A stretch of DNA of 64,000 nt from Streptomyces cynarae (GTDB lineage: Bacteria > Actinomycetota > Actinomycetes > Streptomycetales > Streptomycetaceae). Each line of letters starts with the position of its first letter. Within the stretch, counting starts at the first letter, position 1. The position numbers and the translations under genes are program-made. Of the stretch, positions 7,264 through 17,211 are shown in pieces. The notes beneath the pieces were generated by a model. The model saw only the letters and a program-made list of their open reading frames with translations. It was not told the origin of the DNA and did not search any database. The stretch is taken from contig NZ_CP106793.1 of the NCBI RefSeq assembly GCF_025642135.1, positions 2,277,001 to 2,341,000 on the forward strand. The letters run 5' to 3'.

Positions 7264-8910
7264 TCAGAGGTCGGTGCCGTCGCTGATCCACCAGGCGGCC
7301 GTCGAGCCGGGGAGCACCCCGGGCGGGCAGGGGCCGCTGGCCAGCAGGGGGGTGCCGGAGACCGGCGCGGGCGTGGGGGCGGTACCGAAGTTGACGGCGC
7401 AGACCAGGTCGTCGCCGCGTACGAAGGCGAGGACGCCGGGCGGGGTGTCCAGCCAGCGCATCGTGCCCTCGCCCAACTGCGGGAGTGAGGAGCGTAGTTG
7501 GAGGCCGTCGCGGTAGAGGTGCCAGAAGGAGCGGGTGTCGGCGAGGGCGCGGTCGGTGGCGTGCTCGGCGAACCACTCCGGTTGCGGCAGCCAGGGCCTG
7601 GCCCCCTCGGCGCCGGAGGTGAAGCCGAACGGGGATGCCTGCCCGGACCAGGGCAGCGGCACCCGGCAGCCGTCGCGGATCCGGGCGCGGCTCCCGGTGC
7701 GGCGGAAGATCGGGTCGGTGAGCACGTCGTCGGGCAGGTCGACGACCTCGGGCAGGCCGAGCTCCTCGCCCTGGTAGATGTACGCGGCTCCGGGCAGCGC
7801 CAGCATCAGCAGCGCGGCGGCGCGGGCGCGGGCGGCGCCGAGGCCGCTGCCCTGAGGGGTGGGTTCTCCGTAGCGGGTGACGGTGCGGACCTGGTCGTGG
7901 TTGTTGAGGACCCAGGTGACCGTGGAGCCCGTGCCGGCGATGTCCTGCATGGCCTCGGAGATCACCTTGCGGAAGGCGTCGGGGTCCCAGGGGGCGCTGA
8001 GCAGGTCGAAGAAGAAGGCCTGGTGCAGCTCGTCCTGGCGGACGTACTTCGCGTGCTCGCGGGCCGTCGGTACCGAGACCTCGCCGACCAGGAGGCGCTC
8101 GCGGCCGTCGAGTGCCGTGTACTCCTCGCACACCGATCGCCAGTGGCGCCACACGTCGTGCACCTCGGGCTGGTTCCAGGCCAGCGGGTTGACCGAGTCG
8201 CGGGTGCGGGCGTCGGCCTCCGGGTCCGGGGAGTCGGGCAGCTCCGGGTGCTTGAACAGGCCGGCGGCGACGTCGATGCGGAAGCCGTCGACGCCCCGGT
8301 CCAGCCAGAAGCGCAGCACCCGGTCGAACTCGGCGGGGACCTCGGGGTTGCGCCAGTTCCAGTCGGGCTGCTCGGGCGTGAACATGTGCAGGTACCACTG
8401 GCCGGGGCGGCCGTCCGCCTCCGTGACGCGGGTCCAGGCCGGGCCGCCGAACATGGCGTGCCAGTTGTTGGGCGGCTCGGAGCCGTCGGGCCCGCGGCCG
8501 TCGGCGAAGTGGAAGCGGGCGCGGGCCGGGCTGCCGGGTGGCGAGGCGAGGGCCTGGCGGAACCACGGGTGCTCGCTGGAGCAGTGGTTGGGGACGACGT
8601 CCAGGAGCACCTTGATGCCGAGCCGCCGGGCGGCCGCCGTGAGCAGGTCGAACTCGGCGAGGTCGCCGAAGAGCGGGTCGACGTCGCAGTAGTCGGAGAC
8701 GTCGTAGCCGTGGTCGTGCTGCGGGGAGGGGTAGAAGGGGCTCAGCCAGATCCCGTCGACGCCGAGCTTCTTCAGGTACGGCAGGCCGGCCCTGACGCCG
8801 GCCAGATCGCCGATGCCGTCGCCGGTGCTGTCCAGGAAGCTGCGGACGTACACCTGGTAGATCACTGCGTCGCGCCACCAGCGACGGGTGTCGATGTGCT
8901 TGGGACTCAC
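7264..8910 (-). CDS. GH13 alpha-glucosidase (oligo-1,6-glucosidase/trehalose hydrolase type)
   Basis: Cytoplasmic glycoside hydrolase of 548 residues with no signal peptide, likely cleaving imported alpha-glucosides to glucose. The GH13 conserved regions are present: DVVPNH (104-109), DGFRIDVA with nucleophile Asp213, GEV with acid/base Glu277, and NNHDQ with Asp339. The start is GTG at 8910, preceded only by a weak AACGGGG ribosome site. It heads an operon with the binding protein and two permeases, resembling the agl (alpha-glucoside) loci of Streptomyces. I do not assign a symbol because the exact substrate cannot be read from sequence. Confidence 0.92.
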   Translation of the reverse strand: MSPKHIDTRRWWRDAVIYQVYVRSFLDSTGDGIGDLAGVRAGLPYLKKLGVDGIWLSPFYPSPQHDHGYDVSDYCDVDPLFGDLAEFDLLTAAARRLGIKVLLDVVPNHCSSEHPWFRQALASPPGSPARARFHFADGRGPDGSEPPNNWHAMFGGPAWTRVTEADGRPGQWYLHMFTPEQPDWNWRNPEVPAEFDRVLRFWLDRGVDGFRIDVAAGLFKHPELPDSPDPEADARTRDSVNPLAWNQPEVHDVWRHWRSVCEEYTALDGRERLLVGEVSVPTAREHAKYVRQDELHQAFFFDLLSAPWDPDAFRKVISEAMQDIAGTGSTVTWVLNNHDQVRTVTRYGEPTPQGSGLGAARARAAALLMLALPGAAYIYQGEELGLPEVVDLPDDVLTDPIFRRTGSRARIRDGCRVPLPWSGQASPFGFTSGAEGARPWLPQPEWFAEHATDRALADTRSFWHLYRDGLQLRSSLPQLGEGTMRWLDTPPGVLAFVRGDDLVCAVNFGTAPTPAPVSGTPLLASGPCPPGVLPGSTAAWWISDGTDL

Positions 8911-8930
8911 CCCGTTGACCTGTCTGTGCG

Positions 8931-8980
8931 TGCTAACGGTTATGCATGCATGTTAAGTAGCCGTTTCAGGAGGGTGTCAA
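8931..8980 (-). promoter_or_regulatory. candidate promoter/operator of the alpha-glucoside operon
   Basis: Upstream of the GTG at 8910, the minus strand carries TTGACA (8975-8980), a perfect -35 hexamer. A TA-rich segment and the palindrome ATGCATGCAT (8942-8951) follow, inside an imperfect 22-bp dyad TAAC...GTTA (8934-8955). The -10 element is not clear. The dyad lies where a LacI-type repressor would act, but no regulator gene is adjacent. The gap 8911-9078 holds no gene. Confidence 0.45.
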
Positions 8981-9078
8981 CGAACAATGCAGAAGCTACC
9001 GAGGAGTTGGGGTGTCAAATCCGGACTTATCGGTGCGCCTAGCGGTCAGATGAGATGTCCGCGTTACCTAACAAGTAA

Positions 9079-10350
9079 CTAGCGATGTGAGATGGCGGCC
9101 AGCTCGTGCGCCAGGCGTCGCACTGCCGACTCGGGCGTCTCCTGCCCCGTCAGCGCGTCGTGCACCACCGCCTGCACCGCCAGGCTGACCTGGTCGTAGC
9201 GCGGGCTCTTGGGGCGCGGTGCGGCCGCGAGCACGGCGGCGCGCAGGGTCGGCAGATAAGGGAACTGCCGTACGAGTTCGGGGTCGTCGTAGAGCGCGGC
9301 GCGCACGGGTGGCAGCGCGCCACGGGTGAGGACCTGGCGTTGGACGCCCTCACTGGTGAGGTACGCGATCAGACGCGCGGCCGACTCGGGGTGGCGCGCA
9401 TGGGTGTTGACGGCCAGGTTGGAGCCGCCGAGAACACTCGTCCCCGGCCCGTCGGGCCCAGGCAGCGGGACGGCGCCGATCCTCCCGGCCACCTTCGAGC
9501 CCGGGGCGGAGGCCGCGACGTACGCGTACGGCCAGTTGCGCAGGAAGAGCAGCCGGCCGTCCTGGAAGGCCTGCTTGGACTCCTCCTCCTTGTACGTCAG
9601 CGCCTGCTTGGGGATCCAGCCCTCGCGGACGCCACGAGCCAGGAACCCGATGCCCTGGCGGGCCGCGTCGGAATTGACGGTGACGCGGGCCCCCTCGTCG
9701 CCGAGGATGGTGCCGCCCGCCGAGTACACGGCCTCGGCCGCGTTGACGGTGAGGCCCTCGTAGGGCAGGAACTGGCCCGCATAGCCGCCGAGCCCGTACT
9801 TGGGCGCGATGGTCTTCGCGTCGTGCTCCAGTTCGGCCCAGGTGCGCGGCGGCGGCACGCCCTCCTTGGCGAGGATGTCCTTGCGATACAGAAGAAGCCC
9901 GGCATTCGTGACATACGGGACGGCGTACAGCTGTCCGTCGTAGGTGGCCGTGTCGACGACCGGTGGCAGGAAGGTCCTCAGCGGGAACCGGTCGCGCGAC
10001 AGCGGACGGATCCAGCCGGCCGCAGCGAACTCGGAAGTCCAGGCGACGTCGATGTTCAGGACGTCGAACCGGCTGCGGTCGCCGCCGCGCAGGTCGGTGG
10101 TCATCTGCGCATGCGTCTCGTCGGCGGAGTCCGGCAACTCGACGAGGGTGACCTTCTCGCCGGGATGGGTGCGGTTCCAGCCCTGAAGGAGCGGGCCGAG
10201 GTAGCCGGTGAGATCTCCCGCGGTGGCCAGGGTGAGCGGGCCACGGCCCCCGGCACTCCCCTCGTCGGCGCGGGCGCCCGAGGCCACGTAACCGGTCATG
10301 ACCACGGCGAGGACGAGGAGGCACCTACCGGCGGCGCGTATCCACCGCAT
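9079..10350 (-). CDS. extracellular solute-binding protein, family 1 (no adjacent permease)
   Basis: A 423-residue secreted binding protein of the sugar family. The start is ATG 10350, preceded by GGGAGGAACCT, a good ribosome site. An upstream in-frame ATG at 10374 lacks one. The N-terminus has a Sec signal peptide with a probable cleavage after ARA (about residue 28). There is no lipobox cysteine, unlike the binding protein at 5901. It lies upstream of the GH13 operon on the same strand but is separated from it by 168 bp with a separate promoter candidate. It is divergent from the PadR gene. It may be an alternative receptor for the same permeases, or an orphan. Confidence 0.88.
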   Translation of the reverse strand: MRWIRAAGRCLLVLAVVMTGYVASGARADEGSAGGRGPLTLATAGDLTGYLGPLLQGWNRTHPGEKVTLVELPDSADETHAQMTTDLRGGDRSRFDVLNIDVAWTSEFAAAGWIRPLSRDRFPLRTFLPPVVDTATYDGQLYAVPYVTNAGLLLYRKDILAKEGVPPPRTWAELEHDAKTIAPKYGLGGYAGQFLPYEGLTVNAAEAVYSAGGTILGDEGARVTVNSDAARQGIGFLARGVREGWIPKQALTYKEEESKQAFQDGRLLFLRNWPYAYVAASAPGSKVAGRIGAVPLPGPDGPGTSVLGGSNLAVNTHARHPESAARLIAYLTSEGVQRQVLTRGALPPVRAALYDDPELVRQFPYLPTLRAAVLAAAPRPKSPRYDQVSLAVQAVVHDALTGQETPESAVRRLAHELAAISHR

Positions 10351-10410
10351 AGGTTCCTCCCTGTACACATGCACACGGCTCCGGGCACCCTCGCCCAGGA
10401 GTCAGAGGCC

Positions 10411-10433
10411 ATGTATACCTGTTAGGTATGGGC
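10411..10433 (+). promoter_or_regulatory. candidate PadR operator
   Basis: An inverted repeat ATACC-TGTTA-GGTAT (10415-10429) lies in the 131-bp divergent gap between the binding protein (-) and the PadR gene (+). PadR proteins typically bind short A/T-edged dyads and repress their own promoter, so this is the best operator candidate. A GATACT hexamer just downstream (10434-10439) could be the -10 of the PadR operon. Confidence 0.45.
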
Positions 10434-10481
10434 GATACTAGGGTCTGGAGCACATTGTGAGCAGACAGGAGGACAGCACGA

Positions 10482-10997
10482 GTGCGCCTGCCCCTCCTGG
10501 CACTCCTCGCACGCGGCCCCGCCCACGGCTACGAGCTCAAGCAGGACCTTGAGCAAGTGCTGGGCTCCGCGTACCCTCAGCCGAACGTCGGCCAGATCTA
10601 CGTGACCCTCGGCCGCCTCGAGAAGTCGGGACTGATCGAGGGCGAGGACGTCGAGCAGTCCAGCCGGCCCAACAAAAAGGTCTACCACCTCACAGACGCC
10701 GGGCGAGAGGCGCTGCACGCCTGGTTCGAGGAGACCGAGGACGAGCCGCGGGTACGGGACGAGTTCTTCATGAAGCTGGCCCTCGCCCCGCGGACCGGTC
10801 TCGCCGACCAGATCGCCCTGATCAACAAGCAGCGGCGCCAGTACCTCAACACCATGCGCGACCTGTCGAGACTGGCCGCCGCCGAAGACCGCGACAACCG
10901 TATCGCCCATCTGCTGATCGAGGGCGCGATGCTGCACCTGCAGGCCGACCTCGACTGGCTGGAGCGGTGCCAGGAGGAACTGGAGGAGCTGGAATGA
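10482..10997 (+). CDS. PadR family transcriptional regulator
   Basis: A 171-residue PadR protein: winged helix at residues 1-95 (HGYELKQDLEQ, GQIYVTLGRLEKSGLIEGE, KKVYHLTDAGREAL) and a Vir-type helical C-terminus for dimerisation (QRRQYLNTM..., WLERCQEELEEL). The start is GTG 10482 behind AGGAGGA. It overlaps the following ABC ATPase gene by ATGA. In this arrangement PadR usually represses the ABC exporter it is coupled to, until a drug or antimicrobial peptide is sensed (family knowledge; the ligand here is unknown). Confidence 0.93.
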   Translation: MRLPLLALLARGPAHGYELKQDLEQVLGSAYPQPNVGQIYVTLGRLEKSGLIEGEDVEQSSRPNKKVYHLTDAGREALHAWFEETEDEPRVRDEFFMKLALAPRTGLADQIALINKQRRQYLNTMRDLSRLAAAEDRDNRIAHLLIEGAMLHLQADLDWLERCQEELEELE

Positions 10998-11752
10998 GCG
11001 AGCGCCCCAGTCCTCTGCTGCGCGCCGAGGGCCTGGTCAAGACCCACCACGGCGAGGGAGCCCCGGCGCACGCCGTGCGCGGGGTCGACCTCAGCCTGTC
11101 GCACGGCGAGTTCGTGGCGGTCACCGGCCCGTCCGGCGCCGGGAAGTCGACGCTGCTGCACCTGCTCGGCGGGTTGCAGCGACCCGACGCCGGCAGCATC
11201 TGGCTGGACGGCGAGCGCACCGACTCCTACAGCGAGGCCCGTTGGGCCGTGGAACGCAGGAAGCGCATCGGGATCGTCTTCCAGTTCTTCAACCTGGTCT
11301 CCGACCTGTCGGTCGCGGACAACGTGGAGCTGCCCGCCCTGCTCGCCGGTCGGCCGCCGAAGCAGGCGCGAGCCGAGCGGGAGGCGCTGCTGGCCGAGCT
11401 GGGCCTGACCGGCAAGGAGCGCAGCATGCCGGGCGAGCTGTCCGGCGGCGAGCAGCAGCGGGTCGCGCTCGCCCGCGCCCTGGTCAACCATCCGCCCCTG
11501 CTGCTCGCCGACGAGCCCGCGGGCAGTCTCGACAGCAAGGGCACCCGCGAGGTGATGCGGCTGCTGTCCCGCTTCCACCAGCGCGGGCAGAGCATCGTAC
11601 TCGTCACCCATGACGCCCGGCTGGCGAGCGCCGCCGACCGCGTCATCAGCTTCTTCGACGGGCGGATCGTCGACGACGCGGAGCTGGACGCCGCACCGCC
11701 GCGCCGGGCCGGGACCTCCGGTGTGTCCGGCGTGCTGGAGTTGAAGGACTGA
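10994..11752 (+). CDS. ABC transporter ATP-binding protein (MacB/LolD type)
   Basis: A 252-residue ATPase with Walker A GPSGAGKS (about 45-52), signature LSGGEQQR (about 149-156) and Walker B LLLADEPAG. The spacing and the RIGIVFQFFNL Q-loop are typical of the MacB/LolD subfamily that works with FtsX-like permeases. The ATG start overlaps the PadR stop. With the large permease downstream it forms a mechanotransmission-type exporter or lipoprotein/peptide pump. The substrate is not evident. Confidence 0.94.
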   Translation: MSERPSPLLRAEGLVKTHHGEGAPAHAVRGVDLSLSHGEFVAVTGPSGAGKSTLLHLLGGLQRPDAGSIWLDGERTDSYSEARWAVERRKRIGIVFQFFNLVSDLSVADNVELPALLAGRPPKQARAEREALLAELGLTGKERSMPGELSGGEQQRVALARALVNHPPLLLADEPAGSLDSKGTREVMRLLSRFHQRGQSIVLVTHDARLASAADRVISFFDGRIVDDAELDAAPPRRAGTSGVSGVLELKD

Positions 11753-11813
11753 GTGCGGTGTACGACCACCTGACCTGCTCGGGCGCCGTCCCAGGGCACA
11801 GGGGCTGAGGCCC

Positions 11814-14096
11814 GTGCGAGCCACCCTGCGCTGGGCGCACTCCGATCTGCGCACACACCGCGGTGAGGCACTGTTCATGGTGCTCGCCACCGCCGGCATC
11901 GTCGCCTCCCTGCTGCTGGCCACGGCCCTGTTCGGGTACGCCACCAACCCCTGGCAGCGCGTCTTCACGCAGGCGCGCGGCGCGCACGTGTGGATCCACA
12001 CCGCCCGCTCCGCCGACGCGGCCACCCTCGCCCATCTGGACGGCGTCGAATCCGTCGCCGGGCCCTACCCGACCGAGTCCGCGACCCTCCTCTCCCGTGG
12101 CACCCGCGCCTCCGTCGAACTGCGTGCCACCCCCGGGCGGCCCTCCGTCGGCCGGCCGCTGCTCACCTCGGGTCACTGGCTGGATCCCGCTGACCCGGGC
12201 GGCGTGGTGCTGGAGAGCCGGCTCGCCCGGGCGTTGCTGGCCGAGCCGGGGGACACCCTGACGGTGGCCGGTACGGCCCGGACACTGACCGTGGTGGGCA
12301 TCGCGGACAGCGCCGAACCCCGCTACCGCCCCGGTGAACAGCCCGGACTCGTCTGGGCCCTGCCGTCCGCCGTGCGCGATGCCGGCGGAGAGGTGACCGG
12401 GCTGCGCCTGTCCGACCCCGACGACACGGACTACGCCGTCCAGCGCGCCGTCACGGTGCTGGGAGCCGGCGCGGTCACCGAGGTCTCGACCTGGCAGCAG
12501 GCGCGCGCCGAGGCGCAGGGCGACAACCGGCTGCTGGGGCAGGTCCTCGGCCTGTTCGGTCTGGGTGCACTGGTGGCCGCCGGGTTCGCCGTGCACGGGG
12601 CGATCGGCACCCGGGTGCGGGGGCATCTGCGGGACATCTCGGTGCTGAAGGCGATCGGTTTCACACCCGGCCAGGTCGTCCGCGTCTTCCTGCTCCAGCA
12701 CGTGGCCTACGCCCTGCTCGGCGCGGTGGCCGCGGCCGCGCTCACCCAGGGGCTGGGCCGCCGGATCCCGGGGCGCTTCGGGGACGCGGTCGGCGTGTGG
12801 CAGGGGCTGCCGGGACACACTGTGGTGCTGTTCGCCGTCCCGGCCGGAGCGGTGCTGTTCATCGCCGCCACCACCGGGCTCGCGGCCTGGCGGGCGGGAC
12901 GGGTGCCTCCGGTGCCGGTGCCACGGCCCGCGGCCCCGGCCGGCGGACGTCTGACGGCCCTGGCGCGCGGCGCCCTCGGTCTGCGGCTGCCGCCCGCGCT
13001 GGTCCTGGGCTGGCACCGGGCGTTCGCACGCCGTCCCCGGTCGTTGGCCACGGTCGCCCGGCTCGCCCTGCCGCTGCTGCTGATCGTGGTGGCGATGAGC
13101 GCGTGGACCACCATCGACCGCTTCCATTCGAGGCCCGACGAGGTCGGCCTCGCCGCCGCCCTCACCGTGCGCCCCGACAGCGGTCTCGGCGAGGCGGCCA
13201 CGCGCGCCCTGCTGGAACACGAGCGGCACATCGCCGACGCCTACCCGGGCGTCGAGGTGGCCGCCCTGGTGCCGGGCCAGACGGCCACCATCGCCCTGCG
13301 GGGCCTGGGCACCCGCCAGAACCCCTACCCCTACGCCCTCGCCGAGGGCCGTCCCGCGCGGGGCCCCGACGAGGCCGTGGCCGGGCAGGGGCTGCTCGAC
13401 CTGCTGGACGTGCGGGTCGGCGACTGGGTCCGGATGACGGTGGGCGACCAGCCGCAGATCCTGCACATAGTGGGCCGCAGCATCGAACCGGAGAACGCCG
13501 GCCGGGTCATCTCCACCTCGCTCGACACCCTCCGCGAGAACGACCCGGGCCTGCGTCCGACCCTCTACGAGCTCCGGCTGCGCCCGGGCGCCGATCCGCA
13601 CCAGGTCGCCGGCGACCTGGCCAGGGCCGCCCACGGGCACCTGGACGTGCACCCGGTGGTGAACCCCGCGGACGGTCTCTCCCCGCTGCGCGGAGTCGTC
13701 GCCGGACTGATCGCCGTGCTCGCGCTCATCGGGATCGTCGAACTGCTGACCGCGATCGGCGGCACCGTCCGCGAGGGCGAACGGGACCTCCTGGCGCTCA
13801 AGGCGATCGGCCTGTCCCCACGGCAGATCACCGCGATCACGGTCACGGCCACCGCCTGCACAGCTCTGGCCGCGGTGGTCGTCGGTACGGCGCTGGGTCT
13901 GCCCCTCGCCCACTGGCTGATCGACGCCCAGGGCCGCTCCAGCGGCATCGGCGCCGGGCTGGCCCGGGGCCCCTCCCCCGTCCTCCTGCTGCTGTTCGGG
14001 GCCGCGGCCATGGCGGGAGCCGCCGCGCTCGCCGCCCTGCCCGCGGCCCGCGCGGCCCGCCGCCGGCTCGCGGACACCTTGAGCGCGGTGGCCTGA
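11814..14096 (+). CDS. FtsX-like ABC transporter permease
   Basis: A 760-residue permease with one N-terminal membrane segment (about 20-40), an extracytoplasmic domain, then two FtsX blocks of membrane segments (about 240-370 and 630-755). Both blocks contain the family motif around LKAIGF/LKAIGLSP. The start is GTG 11814, chosen because it places a short cytoplasmic segment ahead of the first membrane helix; the ribosome site (GAGG) is weak and close. It is the partner of the ATPase 61 bp upstream. The double-FtsX architecture suggests it acts as one long chain rather than as a dimer of short permeases. Confidence 0.9.
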   Translation: MRATLRWAHSDLRTHRGEALFMVLATAGIVASLLLATALFGYATNPWQRVFTQARGAHVWIHTARSADAATLAHLDGVESVAGPYPTESATLLSRGTRASVELRATPGRPSVGRPLLTSGHWLDPADPGGVVLESRLARALLAEPGDTLTVAGTARTLTVVGIADSAEPRYRPGEQPGLVWALPSAVRDAGGEVTGLRLSDPDDTDYAVQRAVTVLGAGAVTEVSTWQQARAEAQGDNRLLGQVLGLFGLGALVAAGFAVHGAIGTRVRGHLRDISVLKAIGFTPGQVVRVFLLQHVAYALLGAVAAAALTQGLGRRIPGRFGDAVGVWQGLPGHTVVLFAVPAGAVLFIAATTGLAAWRAGRVPPVPVPRPAAPAGGRLTALARGALGLRLPPALVLGWHRAFARRPRSLATVARLALPLLLIVVAMSAWTTIDRFHSRPDEVGLAAALTVRPDSGLGEAATRALLEHERHIADAYPGVEVAALVPGQTATIALRGLGTRQNPYPYALAEGRPARGPDEAVAGQGLLDLLDVRVGDWVRMTVGDQPQILHIVGRSIEPENAGRVISTSLDTLRENDPGLRPTLYELRLRPGADPHQVAGDLARAAHGHLDVHPVVNPADGLSPLRGVVAGLIAVLALIGIVELLTAIGGTVREGERDLLALKAIGLSPRQITAITVTATACTALAAVVVGTALGLPLAHWLIDAQGRSSGIGAGLARGPSPVLLLLFGAAAMAGAAALAALPAARAARRRLADTLSAVA

Positions 14097-14184
14097 GCAC
14101 GACGGCCTGAGCGGGGAGTCGGGGGCCGGTAGCCAGGGGGCAGCGGGAGCGGACGGACGTGCCGCCCGCCCCCTTGCCGTCGCT

Positions 14185-15837
14185 CTAACGACCGCGCCAT
14201 TCCCGGTACTTGGCGACCAGGGCCTTGCTGGACTCGTCCAGGCCCGGTACTTCGGCGCCCTCGGTCAGCGCGGGCTCGACGCGCTTGGCGAGCACCTTGC
14301 CGAGTTCGACACCCCACTGGTCGAAGGAGTCGATGTTCCAGATCGCGCCCTGGACGAACACCTTGTGCTCGTAGAGGGCGATGAGCTGGCCGAGGACCGA
14401 CGGGGTCAGCTCCTTGGCGAGGATGGTGGTGGTCGGGTGGTTGCCCTTGAACGTCTTGTGGGGCACCAGCTCCTCCGGCACACCCTCCGCGCGCACCTCG
14501 TCCGGGGTCTTGCCGAAGGCCAGTGCCTGGGTCTGGGCGAAGAAGTTCGCCATCAACAGGTCGTGCTGGGCCTTCAACTCGTCGGCGAGCTCGGCGACCG
14601 GCTCGGCGAAGCCGATGAAGTCGGCCGGGATCAGCTTGGTGCCCTGGTGGATGAGCTGGTAGTAGGCGTGCTGCCCGTTGGTGCCCGGGGTGCCCCAGAC
14701 GACGGGGCCGGTCTGCCATTCGACCTCGCGCCCGTCCCGGGCGACGTACTTGCCGTTGGACTCCATGTCCAGCTGCTGGAGGTACGCGGTGAACTTGGAC
14801 AGGTAGTGGGAGTAGGGCAGCACGGCGTGCGACTGGGCGTCGTGGAAGTTGCCGTACCAGATGCCGAGCAGCCCGAGCAGCAGCGGCACGTTGGACTCGG
14901 CGGGCGCGGTCCTGAAGTGCTCGTCGACGGTGCGGAAGCCGTCGAGCATCTCGCGGAAGCGGTCCGGGCCGATGGCGACCATCAGGGACAGGCCGATCGC
15001 CGAGTCGTAGGAGTAGCGGCCGCCGACCCAGTCCCAGAACTCGAACATGTTGGCCGGGTCGATGCCGAAGTCCTCGACCTTCTCGGCGTTCGTCGACAGC
15101 GCCACGAAGTGCTTGGCGACCGCCTCCTGGCCGGCCTTCAGCTCGCCCAGCAGCCACTTGCGGGCCGAGGTCGCGTTGGTGATCGTCTCGATCGTGGTGA
15201 AGGTCTTGGAGGCGATGATGAACAGCGTCTCCGCCGCGTCCAGGTCGCGGGTGGCCTCGTGCAGGTCGGCGCCGTCCACGTTGGACACGAAGCGGACCGT
15301 CAGGCCGCGGTCGGTGTAGGCGTGCAGCGCCTCGTACGCCATCGCGGGGCCCAGGTCGGAACCGCCGATGCCGATGTTGACGACGTTCTTGATGCGCTTG
15401 CCGGTGTGACCGGTCCACTCGCCGGAGCGAACCCGGTTCGCGAAGTCGGTCATCTTGTCGAGCACCGCGTGCACCTTGGGCACCACGTTCTCGCCGTCGA
15501 CCTCGATCACCGCGTCCCGGGGCGCGCGCAGGGCGGTGTGCAGGACCGCGCGCTTCTCAGTGGTGTTGATCTTCTCGCCGCGGAACATGGCGTCCCTGAG
15601 ACCGAAGACGTCCCGCGCGGCGGCCAGTTCGCGCAGCAGCCGCAGCGTCTCGTCGGTGACCAGGTGCTTGGAGTAGTCGACGTGCAGATCGCCGACCTGG
15701 AGCGCGTACCCGCTGCCGCGGCCCGGGTCCGCCGCGAACAACTCGCGCAGCCGCACCTCGCCGAGCTCCTCGCGGTGCTTGGCCAGAGCGGTCCACTCGG
15801 GCGTCTGGTTGAGCCTGGTACGGCTGTCTGCGTTCAT
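14185..15837 (-). CDS. pgi: glucose-6-phosphate isomerase
   Basis: It interconverts glucose 6-phosphate and fructose 6-phosphate in the cytoplasm. The 550-residue protein from ATG 15837 has the full family length, with [28 protein letters not shown] and [11 protein letters not shown] motifs. The ribosome site is poor (GAAGG about 13 nt upstream). Unusually, the reading frame is open upstream for another 448 codons and runs in frame through an MFS transporter gene that has no stop codon of its own. I start pgi at the conserved MNADSRTRL end, but a 998-residue fused product is formally possible. Confidence 0.95.
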   Translation of the reverse strand: MNADSRTRLNQTPEWTALAKHREELGEVRLRELFAADPGRGSGYALQVGDLHVDYSKHLVTDETLRLLRELAAARDVFGLRDAMFRGEKINTTEKRAVLHTALRAPRDAVIEVDGENVVPKVHAVLDKMTDFANRVRSGEWTGHTGKRIKNVVNIGIGGSDLGPAMAYEALHAYTDRGLTVRFVSNVDGADLHEATRDLDAAETLFIIASKTFTTIETITNATSARKWLLGELKAGQEAVAKHFVALSTNAEKVEDFGIDPANMFEFWDWVGGRYSYDSAIGLSLMVAIGPDRFREMLDGFRTVDEHFRTAPAESNVPLLLGLLGIWYGNFHDAQSHAVLPYSHYLSKFTAYLQQLDMESNGKYVARDGREVEWQTGPVVWGTPGTNGQHAYYQLIHQGTKLIPADFIGFAEPVAELADELKAQHDLLMANFFAQTQALAFGKTPDEVRAEGVPEELVPHKTFKGNHPTTTILAKELTPSVLGQLIALYEHKVFVQGAIWNIDSFDQWGVELGKVLAKRVEPALTEGAEVPGLDESSKALVAKYREWRGR

Positions 15838-17181
15838 CTGAGAGTTCAGCCTTCTTCCTTGCCTGTGCTGCTGCGTAGCTCGCTCCGCTGCCGGTCCCAA
15901 CCTAATTGATCCCGGTGCGGCCTGACCTCTTGTCACGCCGTCCTGCGGGGCAACAACAGGTACGTCCGCCTTGCGCGCGTGTGTCAACGAGGTGACAGCG
16001 AGCGCGAAGAGCGCGGCGGTGAGCAGCGCCGGCCCGTTCAGGCCGTATGTCCGTGCCACGGCTCCGCCGAGCAGGGCGCCGAGCGGGGCGCCCGACGTGG
16101 AGGCGGTGCGGAAGGCGGCGGCGATACGGCCCACCATGGCCTCGGGGCTACGGTGCTGCATCAGGGTGACCTGGTTGACGTTCCACACCATGCCCATGGC
16201 GCCGAACAGCAGCATGCCCGCGAGCAGCGCTCCTGTGTGGCGGACGGTCCCGATGAGCAGCAGGGACGCCGTCTGGACGCAGCCGGCGACGAGCAGGGCG
16301 CGCAGGCGTCCGGTGCGGTGCGCGATCCGCTGGGCGGCGAATCCACCGATGAGGCTGCCTGCCGAGTACGCCGTCATCGCGGCCGCGTATCCGGCGTCGC
16401 CCGCGTGCAGCCAGCGCGTCACGTGCAGCACCAGCGTGGCGATCAAGGCGCCCATGCCGATGTTGCACAGCAGCGTGGCCAGGCAGGCCGCGCGCAGCAC
16501 CCGGTCCTGCCACAGGGCGCGCAGCCCGTCGCCGATCTCGACACGCAGGGTGCTGCTGGACGGGCGCGGCTCCCGATCGGCCGGCTTCGTCGGCAGGGAG
16601 GCGACGAGGCCGGCGGCCAGCAGGAAGGTGCCCGCGTCGGCCGCGAAGGGCATGAACGCTCCGGCCGCCAGGAGCAGCGGCACGAACGGGCCCGCCAGCA
16701 GACCGCCCGCGAGCTGCTGTCCGGTCATGAGCCGGGCATTGGCGCTGCCCAGGGCCTCGCGGTCGACCAGGGAGGGCAGCAGGGCCGTGGAGGCGTTGTC
16801 GAAGAGGGTCTGGAGGGTGGTGAGCGTGAAGGCGAGGAGCAGGAGCAGCGGGATCGAGGCGTACCCGAGCCCCACGGCGAGCGCGAAGGCCGCGACGAGC
16901 AGTCCGCGCACGGTGTCCACGGCCCACATCGCCCGCCGCTGGTCCAACCGGTCGGCCACGGCCCCGCCGAGCAGGCCGAACAGCAGCCAGGGGACATAGC
17001 CGCAGGCGGTGACCGAGGCGACGACGAGCGGTTCGTCCGTGAGCCGCACGGCGAGCAGGGGCAGCGCGGCCGTCCGTAGCGCGTCCCCGAACCGGGAGAC
17101 CACGGCAGCGGTCCACAGCCGCCCGAATCCTCCACGCCACGCGGGCCGCCGTAGGGTGCCCGCCACCTCGACCGTTGCCAT
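15838..17181 (-). CDS. MFS transporter, frame open into pgi
   Basis: Major facilitator of about 420 residues plus a linker. It has about 12 hydrophobic segments and begins [20 protein letters not shown], typical of drug-efflux-like MFS proteins; the substrate is unknown. ATG 17181 follows GAGGGGGGACG. After the last membrane helix the frame continues through a polar 45-residue stretch and then, with no stop, into pgi, so the coordinate 15838 only marks the pgi start codon. A one-base shift would give a TGA near 15930. Upstream lies a DNA-damage-type promoter (17212-17234), so the transporter may be induced by genotoxic stress. Confidence 0.82.
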
Positions 17182-17211
17182 CGTCCCCCCTCACGATTCG
17201 CCGATGCACAA

